Positions 17,001-23,589 of a DNA stretch of 33,726 bases are shown piece after piece (positions within the stretch are counted from its first letter, which is position 1; every line of letters starts with the position of its first letter). Origin of the DNA: Porphyromonadaceae bacterium UBA4277. GTDB lineage: Bacteria; Bacteroidota; Bacteroidia; Bacteroidales; Muribaculaceae. The translations under genes and the position numbers were made by a program. The notes beneath the pieces were generated by a model, which was given only the letters and a program-made list of their open reading frames with translations, made no database searches and was not told the DNA's origin. Location: positions 25,833 to 59,558 of the forward strand of contig DGVT01000031.1 in the NCBI GenBank assembly GCA_002395965.1, read 5' to 3'.

Positions 17001-17175
17001 CAGTGCCTTGTGATGTACCCACCACACGCACCGAAGCGCCAATGACCCCTTCGCCCGTAGCATCTTTCACAATACCTTGCACAGTAATCTGCGCATAGGC
17101 ACCCAGCGACAGGAACATGCCCATCACCAGTGCAAGAATTCTAACGGGAATTCTAAGGTTTACCTGCTTCATCAT
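14053..17175 (-). CDS. susC: SusC-family TonB-dependent outer-membrane glycan transporter
   Basis: Outer-membrane barrel that imports oligosaccharides using TonB energy. Residues 1-29 are a signal peptide. Residues 30-112 are a carboxypeptidase-regulatory-like beta domain (VQGIVKDATGEGVIGASV). The SusC signature NELVVIGYG comes next. The plug domain (about 118-245) carries IRIRGGSSLN, LIVIDGVP and YGSRGSNGVIIITTKKG. The remaining residues to 1040 form the barrel, ending in FSVILGLSLNF with the terminal phenylalanine typical of barrel insertion. It is the first gene of the operon susC-susD-susE-susF. A -7 box at 17302-17309 and a putative LacI operator at 17367-17378 precede it. Two consecutive ATG codons occur at the start; the first is used here. 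Starch specificity is inferred from context. Confidence 0.96.
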   Translation of the reverse strand: MMKQVNLRIPVRILALVMGMFLSLGAYAQITVQGIVKDATGEGVIGASVRVVGTSQGTVTDFDGNFTLTNVPKGAKLLITSIGFQDQEVNAEENLVITMNDNSQVLNELVVIGYGVARKSDLTGSVTALKPDAKNKGVVVSAQDMLGGKIAGVTVTNGGGTPGGGATIRIRGGSSLNASNDPLIVIDGVPMDNQGVKGLSNGLAVVNPQDIESFSVLKDASATAIYGSRGSNGVIIITTKKGRKNQKPSVSYNGSATWSMKKKTVDVMNGDEYREFIRNLYAGNEREETALATLGNANTNWQNEIYRTAFSHDHNVTVTGSVSQYLPFRISLGYMDQQGIVKTSDMKRFTAALNLNPSLLGDHLKLNLSGKFMWAKSQYADGGAIGNAVWFDPTQPVRVSEGYENFGGFFQWKSNSEFNDATWTYSRNNLGHANPVAMLELRDQHAISRDFIGNADIDYQVHGFEDLRLHMTLGADLAKGREYYNNDPHSSQSLYWGYNGWSQIVKRAYTMSTYAQYFKDFNENHHFDIMAGYEYQHFWRRETSDGSGFYPATYGSYYDASGNLVTAANYPNVGDDYYNEYFALVGTPYQPPRNNIPTETEHFLEAFFGRANYTLLDRYLFTATLRYDGSSRFYKHWELFPSFAFGWEINKEGFLKDVTALSELKLRLGWGKTGQQEGIGDYNWIPTYSYSTSNDGYYDIVGDGSMVAPNNCNRNLKWEKTTTTNVGLDWGVMNQRLTGSIDWYYRKTTDLINNAYNAAGTQPRNKMDKNIGSLRNTGIEASFSWKAIQSDDWNWALDYNITYNNNKIISLIGANDEDYFVTTGGISSGTGLTAQAHMVDHPASSYLVYQQVYDQNGMPIEGLVVDRNGDGSISPEDRYLYKSPMAPVTMGFASRLEYKNWDFGFSLRSSIGNYVYNDLMAGASNINVGEVLTSTNFLGNRPKYVLEANWQTYEQSAILSDRWVQNGSFLKCDNITLGYSFSELFKRGSYNGIGGRIYATASNVFTITKYKGIDPEVFGGIDNNLYPRPFSVILGLSLNF

Positions 17176-17301
17176 TACATTTGAATTAAATTATGGTATT
17201 AATAAAAATATTACATGTTAATTAGGTGCTTATGCCTTGCGGCAAGCAGTTAAGCTTATACATTAATGCTATGGCGCGAATGTCGCTTCCAATACATCAT
17301 A

Positions 17302-17309
17302 CAAAGATA
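17302..17309 (-). promoter_or_regulatory. -7 box of the susC operon
   Basis: TATCTTTG on the minus strand matches TAnnTTTG. Transcription would begin near 17295, giving a leader of about 120 nt before susC. No good -33 TTTG is seen at the right spacing. The putative operator lies 57 bp upstream, so activation by the LacI-family protein is plausible. Confidence 0.6.
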
Positions 17310-17366
17310 CACTTTTCGCAAGTTTTATTTTTTAGTTTTTAATGTTAAATAATGTATTAAATATGT

Positions 17367-17378
17367 GCAATCGTTTGC
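17367..17378. promoter_or_regulatory. putative LacI-family operator in the susC-lacI gap
   Basis: GCAATCGTTTGC, a near-palindrome (10 of 12 positions) with central CG, between divergent susC and the LacI-family gene. It is identical to 7562-7573. It overlaps the -33 TTTG (17374-17377) of the regulator's own promoter. Confidence 0.7.
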
Positions 17379-17405
17379 GTCTGTAGCAAGAAAATGCTAT
17401 CTTTG
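17374..17405 (+). promoter_or_regulatory. promoter of the LacI-family regulator
   Basis: A -33 element TTTG at 17374-17377 and a -7 box TATCTTTG at 17398-17405, separated by 20 bp, match the Bacteroidetes sigma factor consensus. The expected transcription start is about 25 bp before the ATG at 17436. The -33 element lies within the putative operator. Confidence 0.65.
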
Positions 17406-17435
17406 CCTCGCATGAATTTCTAATCAGTATTTGCT

Positions 17436-18461
17436 ATGGAAACCAGCGGAGACTTGACGATGAAAGATATAGCCCGTGAATTGGGCGTGTCGGTGGCCAC
17501 AGTGTCGCGTGCTCTGAAAGACAGTCCCAGCATCAGCCGTGCCCGCCGCGAGATGATTCAGCAATATGCCAGGGAACACATGTATGTGCCTAACGCCATT
17601 GCCGAGCAGTTGCGCAACAGCCGCAAGTCGCCCCCCAAGATCATAGGGGTGATAATGCCCGAGATTGTGCATTATTATTTCGCCACAGTGCTTGCCGGCA
17701 TCGAGCAGGAGGCACGCGAGCGGGGCTACCTGATCATGGTGAGCACCAGCCATGAGCAGCAGGAGCTGGAGGTGGAGATATGCCGTGAGTATTATAAGAA
17801 TAAGGTGTGCGGCATTATAGCCTCACAGGCCAAGGGCACCGTCGATTACAGCCATTTCATTGCGCTCGACGAGCAGAAGCTGCCGCTCGTGTTTTTCGAC
17901 CGCATCTGCCCGGCCATCAATGCCAGCCGTGTGGTGGTGGACGACTATATGGGCACGTTCAAGGCAGTGTCGCACCTGATCGAGAGTGGCTGCCGCCGCA
18001 TTGCATTCTACGGGATGGCTCCAAACTTAGAGATTGCAATTAATCGCTTCAACGGCTACAAGGATGCCCTCTATCAGCATGGCTTGACCCTCGACGAGGC
18101 ACTGGTGCGCGAATGCGACACCAGGGCCGAGGCCGAGCGCATCACACCTGCGATGCTTGAGATGCCCGACCGCCCCGACGCCTTTTTTGCAATTAACGAC
18201 GACACGGCCATAGGCGTGCTCTACACCGTGAAGGCGCATGGGTTTAAGATTCCCGACGAGATATCGATATGCGGCTTCACCAACAGCACCTATGCCATGA
18301 GTTGCGACCCGCAGCTCACCAGCGTGGAGCAGAATGGTAACCAGGTAGGTCGTGAAGCGGCACAGGTGCTCATCGATATGGTGGAGGGTAAGCTCGACCG
18401 CAGCCATGCCACCAAGCGCATTGTCAAGACGCATCTCATTGTGCGAGAGACTACTAAATGA
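17436..18461 (+). CDS. LacI-family transcriptional regulator
   Basis: DNA-binding regulator with a sugar-sensing domain. Residues 8-30 form the LacI helix-turn-helix (MKDIARELGVSVATVSRAL), followed by the hinge region to about residue 65. The rest (about 70-341) is a periplasmic-binding-protein-like effector domain with IGVIMPEI at its start and the conserved FFAINDDTAIGVL and ISICGFTNS stretches. It is divergent from susC and shares a 260-bp control region with it. The palindrome at 17367-17378 is its likely operator, and a second identical copy lies upstream of the 6105-7424 gene. Use of a LacI-type regulator contrasts with SusR control of the classical B. thetaiotaomicron sus locus. A maltooligosaccharide effector is inferred. 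Confidence 0.92.
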   Translation: METSGDLTMKDIARELGVSVATVSRALKDSPSISRARREMIQQYAREHMYVPNAIAEQLRNSRKSPPKIIGVIMPEIVHYYFATVLAGIEQEARERGYLIMVSTSHEQQELEVEICREYYKNKVCGIIASQAKGTVDYSHFIALDEQKLPLVFFDRICPAINASRVVVDDYMGTFKAVSHLIESGCRRIAFYGMAPNLEIAINRFNGYKDALYQHGLTLDEALVRECDTRAEAERITPAMLEMPDRPDAFFAINDDTAIGVLYTVKAHGFKIPDEISICGFTNSTYAMSCDPQLTSVEQNGNQVGREAAQVLIDMVEGKLDRSHATKRIVKTHLIVRETTK

Positions 18462-18525
18462 GTGGTAAGGGTTAAGAAGTAAGTAGTAAGTGAAAAGTAA
18501 TAAATAAAGTAATAAGTAGGAAGTG

Positions 18526-20010
18526 ATGAACAGGATTATCAGAAAAGTTTTTATGATATTAGTGGTTGCGGCTACGGCACTGAGTGCCGCGTCGCAAGTT
18601 GAGCGTCCGCGCTTGGTAGTGGGCATAGTGGTGGACCAGATGCGCTGGGACTACCTTTATAAGTATTACGACCGTTGGGTCGAGGGAGGCTTTAAGCGTC
18701 TGCTGAACGAAGGGTACAGTTGCGCCAACACGATGATTGACTATGTGCCCACTGTGACGGCCTGTGGCCACGCAACGCTCTACACGGGCACAACACCTGC
18801 GCTTCACGGCATTGCCGGTAACGACTATATGATTGATGGGCGACCCACGTCGAGTGTGAAGGATACCACGGTGACCGGTGTGGGCACCACGGGCAGTGCC
18901 GGCAAGCGCTCGCCGCGCAACCTGCTTACTACCACCATAGGCGACCAGATCAAGCTGGGTATCGGTCCGCTCGCGCGTGTGATAGGCGTCTCGCTCAAGG
19001 ATCGTGCTGCCGTGCTCCCGGCTGGGCATGGTGCCGACGGAGCCTACTGGTTTGATAACGACACGCACCAGTTTATCACCAGCACCTACTACATGAAAGA
19101 GCTGCCGCGCTGGGTGAAGGATTTCAACAAGAAAAACAACAAACAGATGAAGGGCGACGTGTGGAAAGACAAGTCGGGCGTGGCCATCACCTTCGGCATG
19201 GCCGAAGCTGCATTGAAGAACGAAAAATTGGGGCGGGACGACCTCACCGACCTGCTTGCCGTGAGCATCTCTACAACCGATGCTGCAGCCCACACCTTCG
19301 GGGTGATGTCGGGCGAAATGGAACCTATCTACTTGCAACTCGACAAGGAGCTGGAGTCGTTGCTCAGGCTCCTCGACAAGGAGGTGGGTCGAGGAAACTA
19401 TCTCGTCTTCCTCTCGGCCGACCATGGCGGCACCTATAGCGAGCCGCACATGGCGGCAAACCACATGCCGTCGGGGCGTTTCTACGATAGTGCCGTGCTT
19501 GAAGAGACTAATGCCGAGTTGCGAAAGCGTTTTGGCGTTGACAAGCTGTTGCGTGATAAAATGGAATATACCTTCTACCTGGACAACGACCTGATAGCGC
19601 GGCACGGCCTCGACCGTGAAGCCGTAAAAGCCGAGGCGGTGAAGATTATAAGCGGCCGGCCCGAAGTGATGTGGGCCGTGGATGCCGAGCGTGCCAGCGA
19701 GGCCTCGATACCGCTCGAAATTCGTGAGCGCGTCGTCAAGGGGTATAACCGCAAGCGCAGCGGCGAAATCTTTGTCATGCCGCTCACGGGCTACTATGCC
19801 AGCTGGAGCGGCGACCAGCGCGGGTCGAACCACGGCTCGTGGAGCCAGAGCGACAGTCACATCCCGCTGCTGTTCTATGGCTGGAAGGTGCCGCATGGCG
19901 AGACCACCCGCCTGACTCACATGACCGATGTGGCTGCAACCATTTGTGCAATGCTTCACATTCAGGCTCCCAACGCCTGCTTAGGGCAGCCGATAGAGTT
20001 TGATGAGTGA
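18526..20010 (+). CDS. PafA-like alkaline phosphatase (alkaline phosphatase superfamily)
   Basis: Exported phosphomonoesterase of the PafA type. The start is placed at ATG 18526 rather than the GTG directly before it. Residues 1-23 are a signal peptide. Active-site features line up with PafA: metal ligand D37 in VVDQMRWD, nucleophile T78 in TVTACGHATLYTG, N99 in GND, and the K158-x-R160 pair in SLKDR that marks phosphate monoesterases. Later metal ligands appear in STTDAAAHTFG, LSADHGG and NHGSWSQ. At 494 residues it is near the family's usual size. It begins 64 bp after the LacI-family gene and ends 33 bp before the CotH-like gene, so it is probably co-transcribed with the latter. The likely role is periplasmic release of phosphate; the natural substrate is unknown. 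Confidence 0.92.
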   Translation: MNRIIRKVFMILVVAATALSAASQVERPRLVVGIVVDQMRWDYLYKYYDRWVEGGFKRLLNEGYSCANTMIDYVPTVTACGHATLYTGTTPALHGIAGNDYMIDGRPTSSVKDTTVTGVGTTGSAGKRSPRNLLTTTIGDQIKLGIGPLARVIGVSLKDRAAVLPAGHGADGAYWFDNDTHQFITSTYYMKELPRWVKDFNKKNNKQMKGDVWKDKSGVAITFGMAEAALKNEKLGRDDLTDLLAVSISTTDAAAHTFGVMSGEMEPIYLQLDKELESLLRLLDKEVGRGNYLVFLSADHGGTYSEPHMAANHMPSGRFYDSAVLEETNAELRKRFGVDKLLRDKMEYTFYLDNDLIARHGLDREAVKAEAVKIISGRPEVMWAVDAERASEASIPLEIRERVVKGYNRKRSGEIFVMPLTGYYASWSGDQRGSNHGSWSQSDSHIPLLFYGWKVPHGETTRLTHMTDVAATICAMLHIQAPNACLGQPIEFDE

Positions 20011-20058
20011 TTTTAGTTCCTGAAAAGCCAGAAACCTAAATAAATGACTGTTATAGGT

Positions 20059-21672
20059 ATGAAACGTTTACTGCTTTTTACAGCGATTGCCCTTGCCGCG
20101 CTTGCCGCACATGCACAGTGGGGTTGGGGGTGGGACAATTATCCGCCCGATAATGAGAATGTGACACTCACGCAGACCAACTTGCCGATAGTGTTCATAA
20201 CCGTTGACGGTGAGATCATCGACCGCTATGAGCGCATCACTGCACGCATGAAAATCATTGATAACGGCGATGGCCAGCTCAACTATGCCGACACCGTGGC
20301 GCACCCCGGCCAGCGTGTGGACTATGAGGGCTATATAGCTCTTCGCTATCGTGGCAACACCTCGTTCACTTCAAGCGACAAGAAACCATATTCGTTCCGC
20401 ACGATGACTGCCCCCATCGAAGATGGCGGCCAGAAGGTGAAAGTGAAGATAATGGGTATGCCCAAGGACAATAACTGGGCATTGCTGGCGCCCTATTCCG
20501 ACAAGAGCATGATGCGTGATGTGCTGGCATTTGAGCTGTCGCGCCCATGGATGGACTTTGTGCCCAAGGCCAAGTTCTGTGAAATGTTCCTTGATGGCAC
20601 CTACTATGGCGTGTATGTGATGACCGAAGTGGTGTCGAAGGGCAAGCACCGCCTGAACCTTGAGGATCCCGGCATCGAGGGTGATGCCCTCACCGGCGGC
20701 TACCTGGTGGAGGTGGATCGTACCGACGAGGTCACCTACACGTCTAAATATCACCCTGTGAATTCTAACGGAAGGCAACTGTCGAACCAATACATCAATT
20801 TCCAGTATAAGGAACCTGATTATGCCGACATGACCGAGGAGCAAATAAACTACATTAACGGTCGCATCGACCAGATGGAAGCTGCACTCTATTCTTCGAA
20901 CTATAAAGACCCCGAGACGGGCTATCGCCAATATCTCGATCCACTCTCGTTCGTTGATTTTCAGCTTGCACAGGAGCTGGGGCACAATGTGGATGGCTAT
21001 CGTCTCAGCGCCAAGATGTTTAAGCGTAACGACAGCGTTGACCCCCACTTCAAGATGGCGCTGTGGGACATGAACATAGCCTACGGAAACTCGGACTACT
21101 ATAATGGCTGGTACACAAACACCTGGGTGTATCAGAATAACACTCTGCTTAATGCGCAGGGCGACTCGCAGTTGGTGCCGTTCTGGTGGTATAAGTTGAA
21201 TAATGATGAGTACTATGTGAATATGCTCAAGCACCGCTGGGCCCAGTATCGCCGCTCCAATTTTGCCACCGAGCGCATCATGGCCACCGTTGACTCGCTT
21301 GCTGCTACGCTCACCGTGCAGGGAGCCGAGCAGCGCAACAGCCGTGCATGGCCCCGCTGGGGACAATATGTGTGGCCCAACCAGTATGTCGCGCAAGACT
21401 TTGACGACGAGGTGGCGCATCTCAAGCAGTGGCTCGATCAGCGCCTTGCCTGGATGGACAGCCAGCTCGACTTCGACCCGAATGCGTTGATACCCGGCGA
21501 CGTTAACGGCGACGGCGTTGTTGACGTTGACGACGTGGATGCGGTGATCAGCATAATCTTAGGAAAATCTCAACCTGTTGACTATGCCGGTGAGCCCGAC
21601 GTGGATGGCTCGGGCAACATCGATGTGGACGACATGAACGGAATCATCGGTATCATCCTGAATAAGAGCTGA
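20059..21672 (+). CDS. secreted CotH-family kinase-like protein with dockerin-like C-terminus
   Basis: CotH proteins are atypical kinases first described on spore coats; bacterial secreted versions are mostly uncharacterised. The start is set at ATG 20059 because the signal peptide MKRLLLFTAIALAALAAHAQ begins there, 15 bp inside a longer frame. CotH landmarks are RYRGNTS with KKPYSFR (97-114), WALLAPYSDKSMMRD (140-154), FLDGTYYGVYVMTE (177-190), HRLNL (197-201) and the later ALWDMNIAYGN (metal-binding Asp). Residues 480-537 are two dockerin-like loops. The family commonly appears with dockerins in cellulosomal organisms. It follows the phosphatase gene by 48 bp. The phosphorylated target, if any, is unknown. 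A role in organising surface complexes would be speculation. Confidence 0.88.
   Translation: MKRLLLFTAIALAALAAHAQWGWGWDNYPPDNENVTLTQTNLPIVFITVDGEIIDRYERITARMKIIDNGDGQLNYADTVAHPGQRVDYEGYIALRYRGNTSFTSSDKKPYSFRTMTAPIEDGGQKVKVKIMGMPKDNNWALLAPYSDKSMMRDVLAFELSRPWMDFVPKAKFCEMFLDGTYYGVYVMTEVVSKGKHRLNLEDPGIEGDALTGGYLVEVDRTDEVTYTSKYHPVNSNGRQLSNQYINFQYKEPDYADMTEEQINYINGRIDQMEAALYSSNYKDPETGYRQYLDPLSFVDFQLAQELGHNVDGYRLSAKMFKRNDSVDPHFKMALWDMNIAYGNSDYYNGWYTNTWVYQNNTLLNAQGDSQLVPFWWYKLNNDEYYVNMLKHRWAQYRRSNFATERIMATVDSLAATLTVQGAEQRNSRAWPRWGQYVWPNQYVAQDFDDEVAHLKQWLDQRLAWMDSQLDFDPNALIPGDVNGDGVVDVDDVDAVISIILGKSQPVDYAGEPDVDGSGNIDVDDMNGIIGIILNKS
21496..21669 (+). repeat. dockerin-like repeat pair of the CotH-like protein
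   Basis: Encodes the last 58 residues. The loops read D-V-N-G-D-G-V-V-D-V-D-D and D-V-D-G-S-G-N-I-D-V-D-D, more divergent than the sus-locus copies but with the same Val-Asp at loop positions 10-11. The codon choice also differs from the minus-strand copies. Confidence 0.9.
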
Positions 21673-21681
21673 ATGTAGCTG

Positions 21682-22641
21682 TTACATGCCGCAGTCGTGC
21701 AAAAACTGCTTCACGCGGGCGGCATATTGGTCGTGATACTTGTTATAGGAGCGATCGTGCTCGGCGCCGGGAGTGAGCCATAGCTGCTTTGCTCCCGGCT
21801 TGGCTTCGTAGAGGGGTTTTACCATCCATGTGGGCACATAGTCGTCGGCATCGCCGTGAATGAATAGCATGGGCAATGTGCATTTCTTTACCTGATTAAG
21901 TGGCGAAGCCTCGGCAAAGCTCCAGCCGTTGAGCAGCTTGCACATGCCACTGGCAGTGTATAGCAGCGGGAACGGCGGCAGGCCGAATTGCTTGCCTGCC
22001 TCACTGGCAAACTCGTCCCATGCGCTGGTGTAGCCACAGTCTTCGATAAATGCCTTGACGTAGGGCTGCTGTTTCTCGCCTGCAACGCACATTGTGGCTG
22101 CTGCTCCCATCGAGATGCCCATCACCACCATGCGGGTCGTTGTGGAGTCGCCGCGAAACAGCTCGTTGGCCACTTCCATCCACCGCAGCACGTCGTGACG
22201 CTCGTTCCAGCCCATGCCTATTGCATCGCCATCGCTCTTGCCGTGGGCGGCAAGGTCGGGCATGAGGATGTTGTAGCCCAACTGGTGGTGGAACATGTAA
22301 CCCACTTTGAGCATCGCCAGCCCTTGGCACTTATAGCCGTGCAGGAGCACCGCCACGCGGTCGGTTGGCGAGTCGGCACGGAGCCAGTGGGCACGCATTG
22401 CCGCACCGTCGGCGCGAGTGATGATGGTGTCGCGCAAGGCGCCGGTGGCAACGATGCTGTCAACCCATGCTGCCGTCCACGGGCATTCGCTCTTCACACG
22501 GTCAATGGCTTCGCTGTCGGCCATCCTGTGGGGAGTGAGGGCATATTTCAGCATGACGTAGCTGGCAACTCCCAATATGATGGTTAGCAATACAACAAGT
22601 GAGATTAATCCACGCAGTAACATGGAGTGCCTCGTTCTCAT
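21682..22641 (-). CDS. membrane-anchored alpha/beta hydrolase
   Basis: Probable serine hydrolase facing the periplasm. The ATG at 22641 is preferred; the longer frame starts at a TTG 12 bp upstream. Residues 8-32 form one hydrophobic membrane segment rather than a clear cleavable signal. The fold shows HGYKCQG (101-107, oxyanion region), nucleophile S177 in GISMG, acidic residues D264-D267 in HGDADDYVP, and H295 in GAEHDRSY. This fits COG1073-type hydrolases of the BAAT or dienelactone-hydrolase-like group. It converges on the CotH-like gene with a 9-bp gap. The substrate cannot be told from the sequence. Confidence 0.85.
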   Translation of the reverse strand: MRTRHSMLLRGLISLVVLLTIILGVASYVMLKYALTPHRMADSEAIDRVKSECPWTAAWVDSIVATGALRDTIITRADGAAMRAHWLRADSPTDRVAVLLHGYKCQGLAMLKVGYMFHHQLGYNILMPDLAAHGKSDGDAIGMGWNERHDVLRWMEVANELFRGDSTTTRMVVMGISMGAAATMCVAGEKQQPYVKAFIEDCGYTSAWDEFASEAGKQFGLPPFPLLYTASGMCKLLNGWSFAEASPLNQVKKCTLPMLFIHGDADDYVPTWMVKPLYEAKPGAKQLWLTPGAEHDRSYNKYHDQYAARVKQFLHDCGM

Positions 22642-22672
22642 ATCGTTTAGCAATTTAGTAATATAACATTAT

Positions 22673-22710
22673 AAAAAAGACATCGTCAATCATGGTGATT
22701 GATGATGTCT
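22673..22710 (-). terminator. intrinsic terminator of the tRNA-Val gene
   Basis: A 15-bp stem (22678-22692 and 22696-22710, one mismatch pairing as G-U) with a 3-nt loop follows the tRNA directly on the minus strand and ends in a run of six T residues (22673-22678). Confidence 0.9.
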
Positions 22711-22788
22711 TGGTGGGTGCTACCTGATTCGAACAGGTGACCTCATCCCTGTCAAGGATGCGCTCTAAACCAGCTGAGCTAAGCACCC
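22711..22788 (-). tRNA. tRNA-Val (anticodon GAC)
   Basis: A complete cloverleaf on the minus strand: 7-bp acceptor stem GGGTGCT/AGCACCC, D-arm GCTC/GAGC, anticodon stem CATCC/GGATG with loop TTGACAG giving anticodon GAC, and T-arm ACCTG/CAGGT with TTCGAAT loop. The CCA end is encoded (22711-22713). It is 78 nt including CCA. A -7 box (TACATTTG) lies at 22805-22812 and a strong terminator follows. Confidence 0.97.
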
Positions 22789-22804
22789 TGCGAATTAGCG
22801 GATG

Positions 22805-22812
22805 CAAATGTA
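22805..22812 (-). promoter_or_regulatory. -7 box of the tRNA-Val gene
   Basis: TACATTTG on the minus strand fits TAnnTTTG, 17 bp upstream of the mature tRNA 5' end. The -33 element is not clear. Confidence 0.5.
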
Positions 22813-22920
22813 GGACAAATAACTCAATTATCACTCATAATAAGCCAATAATTAAGTTTTTTTTGCAGTTTTGCTGCCCTTTGCCATTGCCGGGCATGGA
22901 GTGGGTTGTGCGTGCTAACT

Positions 22921-23529
22921 CTACCAGGCGTAGGTGGGAATGATGTCGTGGAACCTCGACTTAATCTTCTTAAACTCACCGAGGAGGCTCGAAACCACAG
23001 CGCGGCCGTTTTTGTCAACACTGATTTCGGGGTTGAGCTCGTCGTCGTTCACCGGCATGATTTTTTCGGGAATCTGCCGTATTAGTTTGCCCTTGTCGAA
23101 GTAGAAACGGTATTCCTGCCGCTTGCCATCGTCGCCAACTTGCGTGGTGACATAGATGAACATCGGTTCCTCGGTCAGAGCATCAAACAGGTACTCGCGG
23201 TTGAAGCGGTAGAGGCCCGAGTTCATGGTATAACTGCTGGTGACGTAGTAGAGCGTGGGCTTGAGCATGTATTCTTCGTTTTCATCGTCGCTCCAGTAAT
23301 AGGTGTCGGTGAATCGTGCCATGCCGGTGCCGGGATACATTCGGTTGTAAGTCACAGTGAGGCGTTCAACGGCATCAGAGTCGTCGTCATAGGGCTGGTT
23401 TTGCATCAGGTTCAGCCGCTCGGCATAGTCCTGGTGTATGACGTTGATGCGTTGTTCCACGCTGAGCTGTGCGGCCATGCCTAACGACATGGTAGCCAAC
23501 CATGCAATTAAAATGAGTTTTCGTGCCAT
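22921..23529 (-). CDS. exported protein of unknown function
   Basis: A 202-residue protein that I do not recognise. Residues 1-20 (MARKLILIAWLATMSLGMAA) are a signal peptide cleaved before QLSVEQR, without lipobox, so it is probably periplasmic or secreted. The mature part is rich in charged and aromatic residues, begins with a helix (VEQRINVIHQDYAERLNLM), and continues with beta-like stretches such as TYYWSDDENEEYMLKPTLYYVTSSY. It ends with a helix-like KKIKSRFHD. It starts 60 bp after the GH2 gene stop on the same strand and may be co-transcribed. It looks like a conserved Bacteroidales exported protein, but no domain could be assigned. Confidence 0.75.
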   Translation of the reverse strand: MARKLILIAWLATMSLGMAAQLSVEQRINVIHQDYAERLNLMQNQPYDDDSDAVERLTVTYNRMYPGTGMARFTDTYYWSDDENEEYMLKPTLYYVTSSYTMNSGLYRFNREYLFDALTEEPMFIYVTTQVGDDGKRQEYRFYFDKGKLIRQIPEKIMPVNDDELNPEISVDKNGRAVVSSLLGEFKKIKSRFHDIIPTYAW

Positions 23530-23589
23530 TGTAGTATGTGGGTTAATAGTGATGAAAACTGTATAAGCTAATGCGTGGCTGTGATGTGG

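Noticed and set aside
18559..19959. 466-codon open frame antisense to the alkaline phosphatase gene
   Set aside because: It overlaps a gene with a complete catalytic signature. The antisense product is low-complexity His/Val/Arg-rich with no domain or signal. It is a shadow of biased codon use.
20371..21420. 349-codon antisense frame in the CotH-like gene
   Set aside because: A shadow frame across conserved CotH motifs; no start context or domain.
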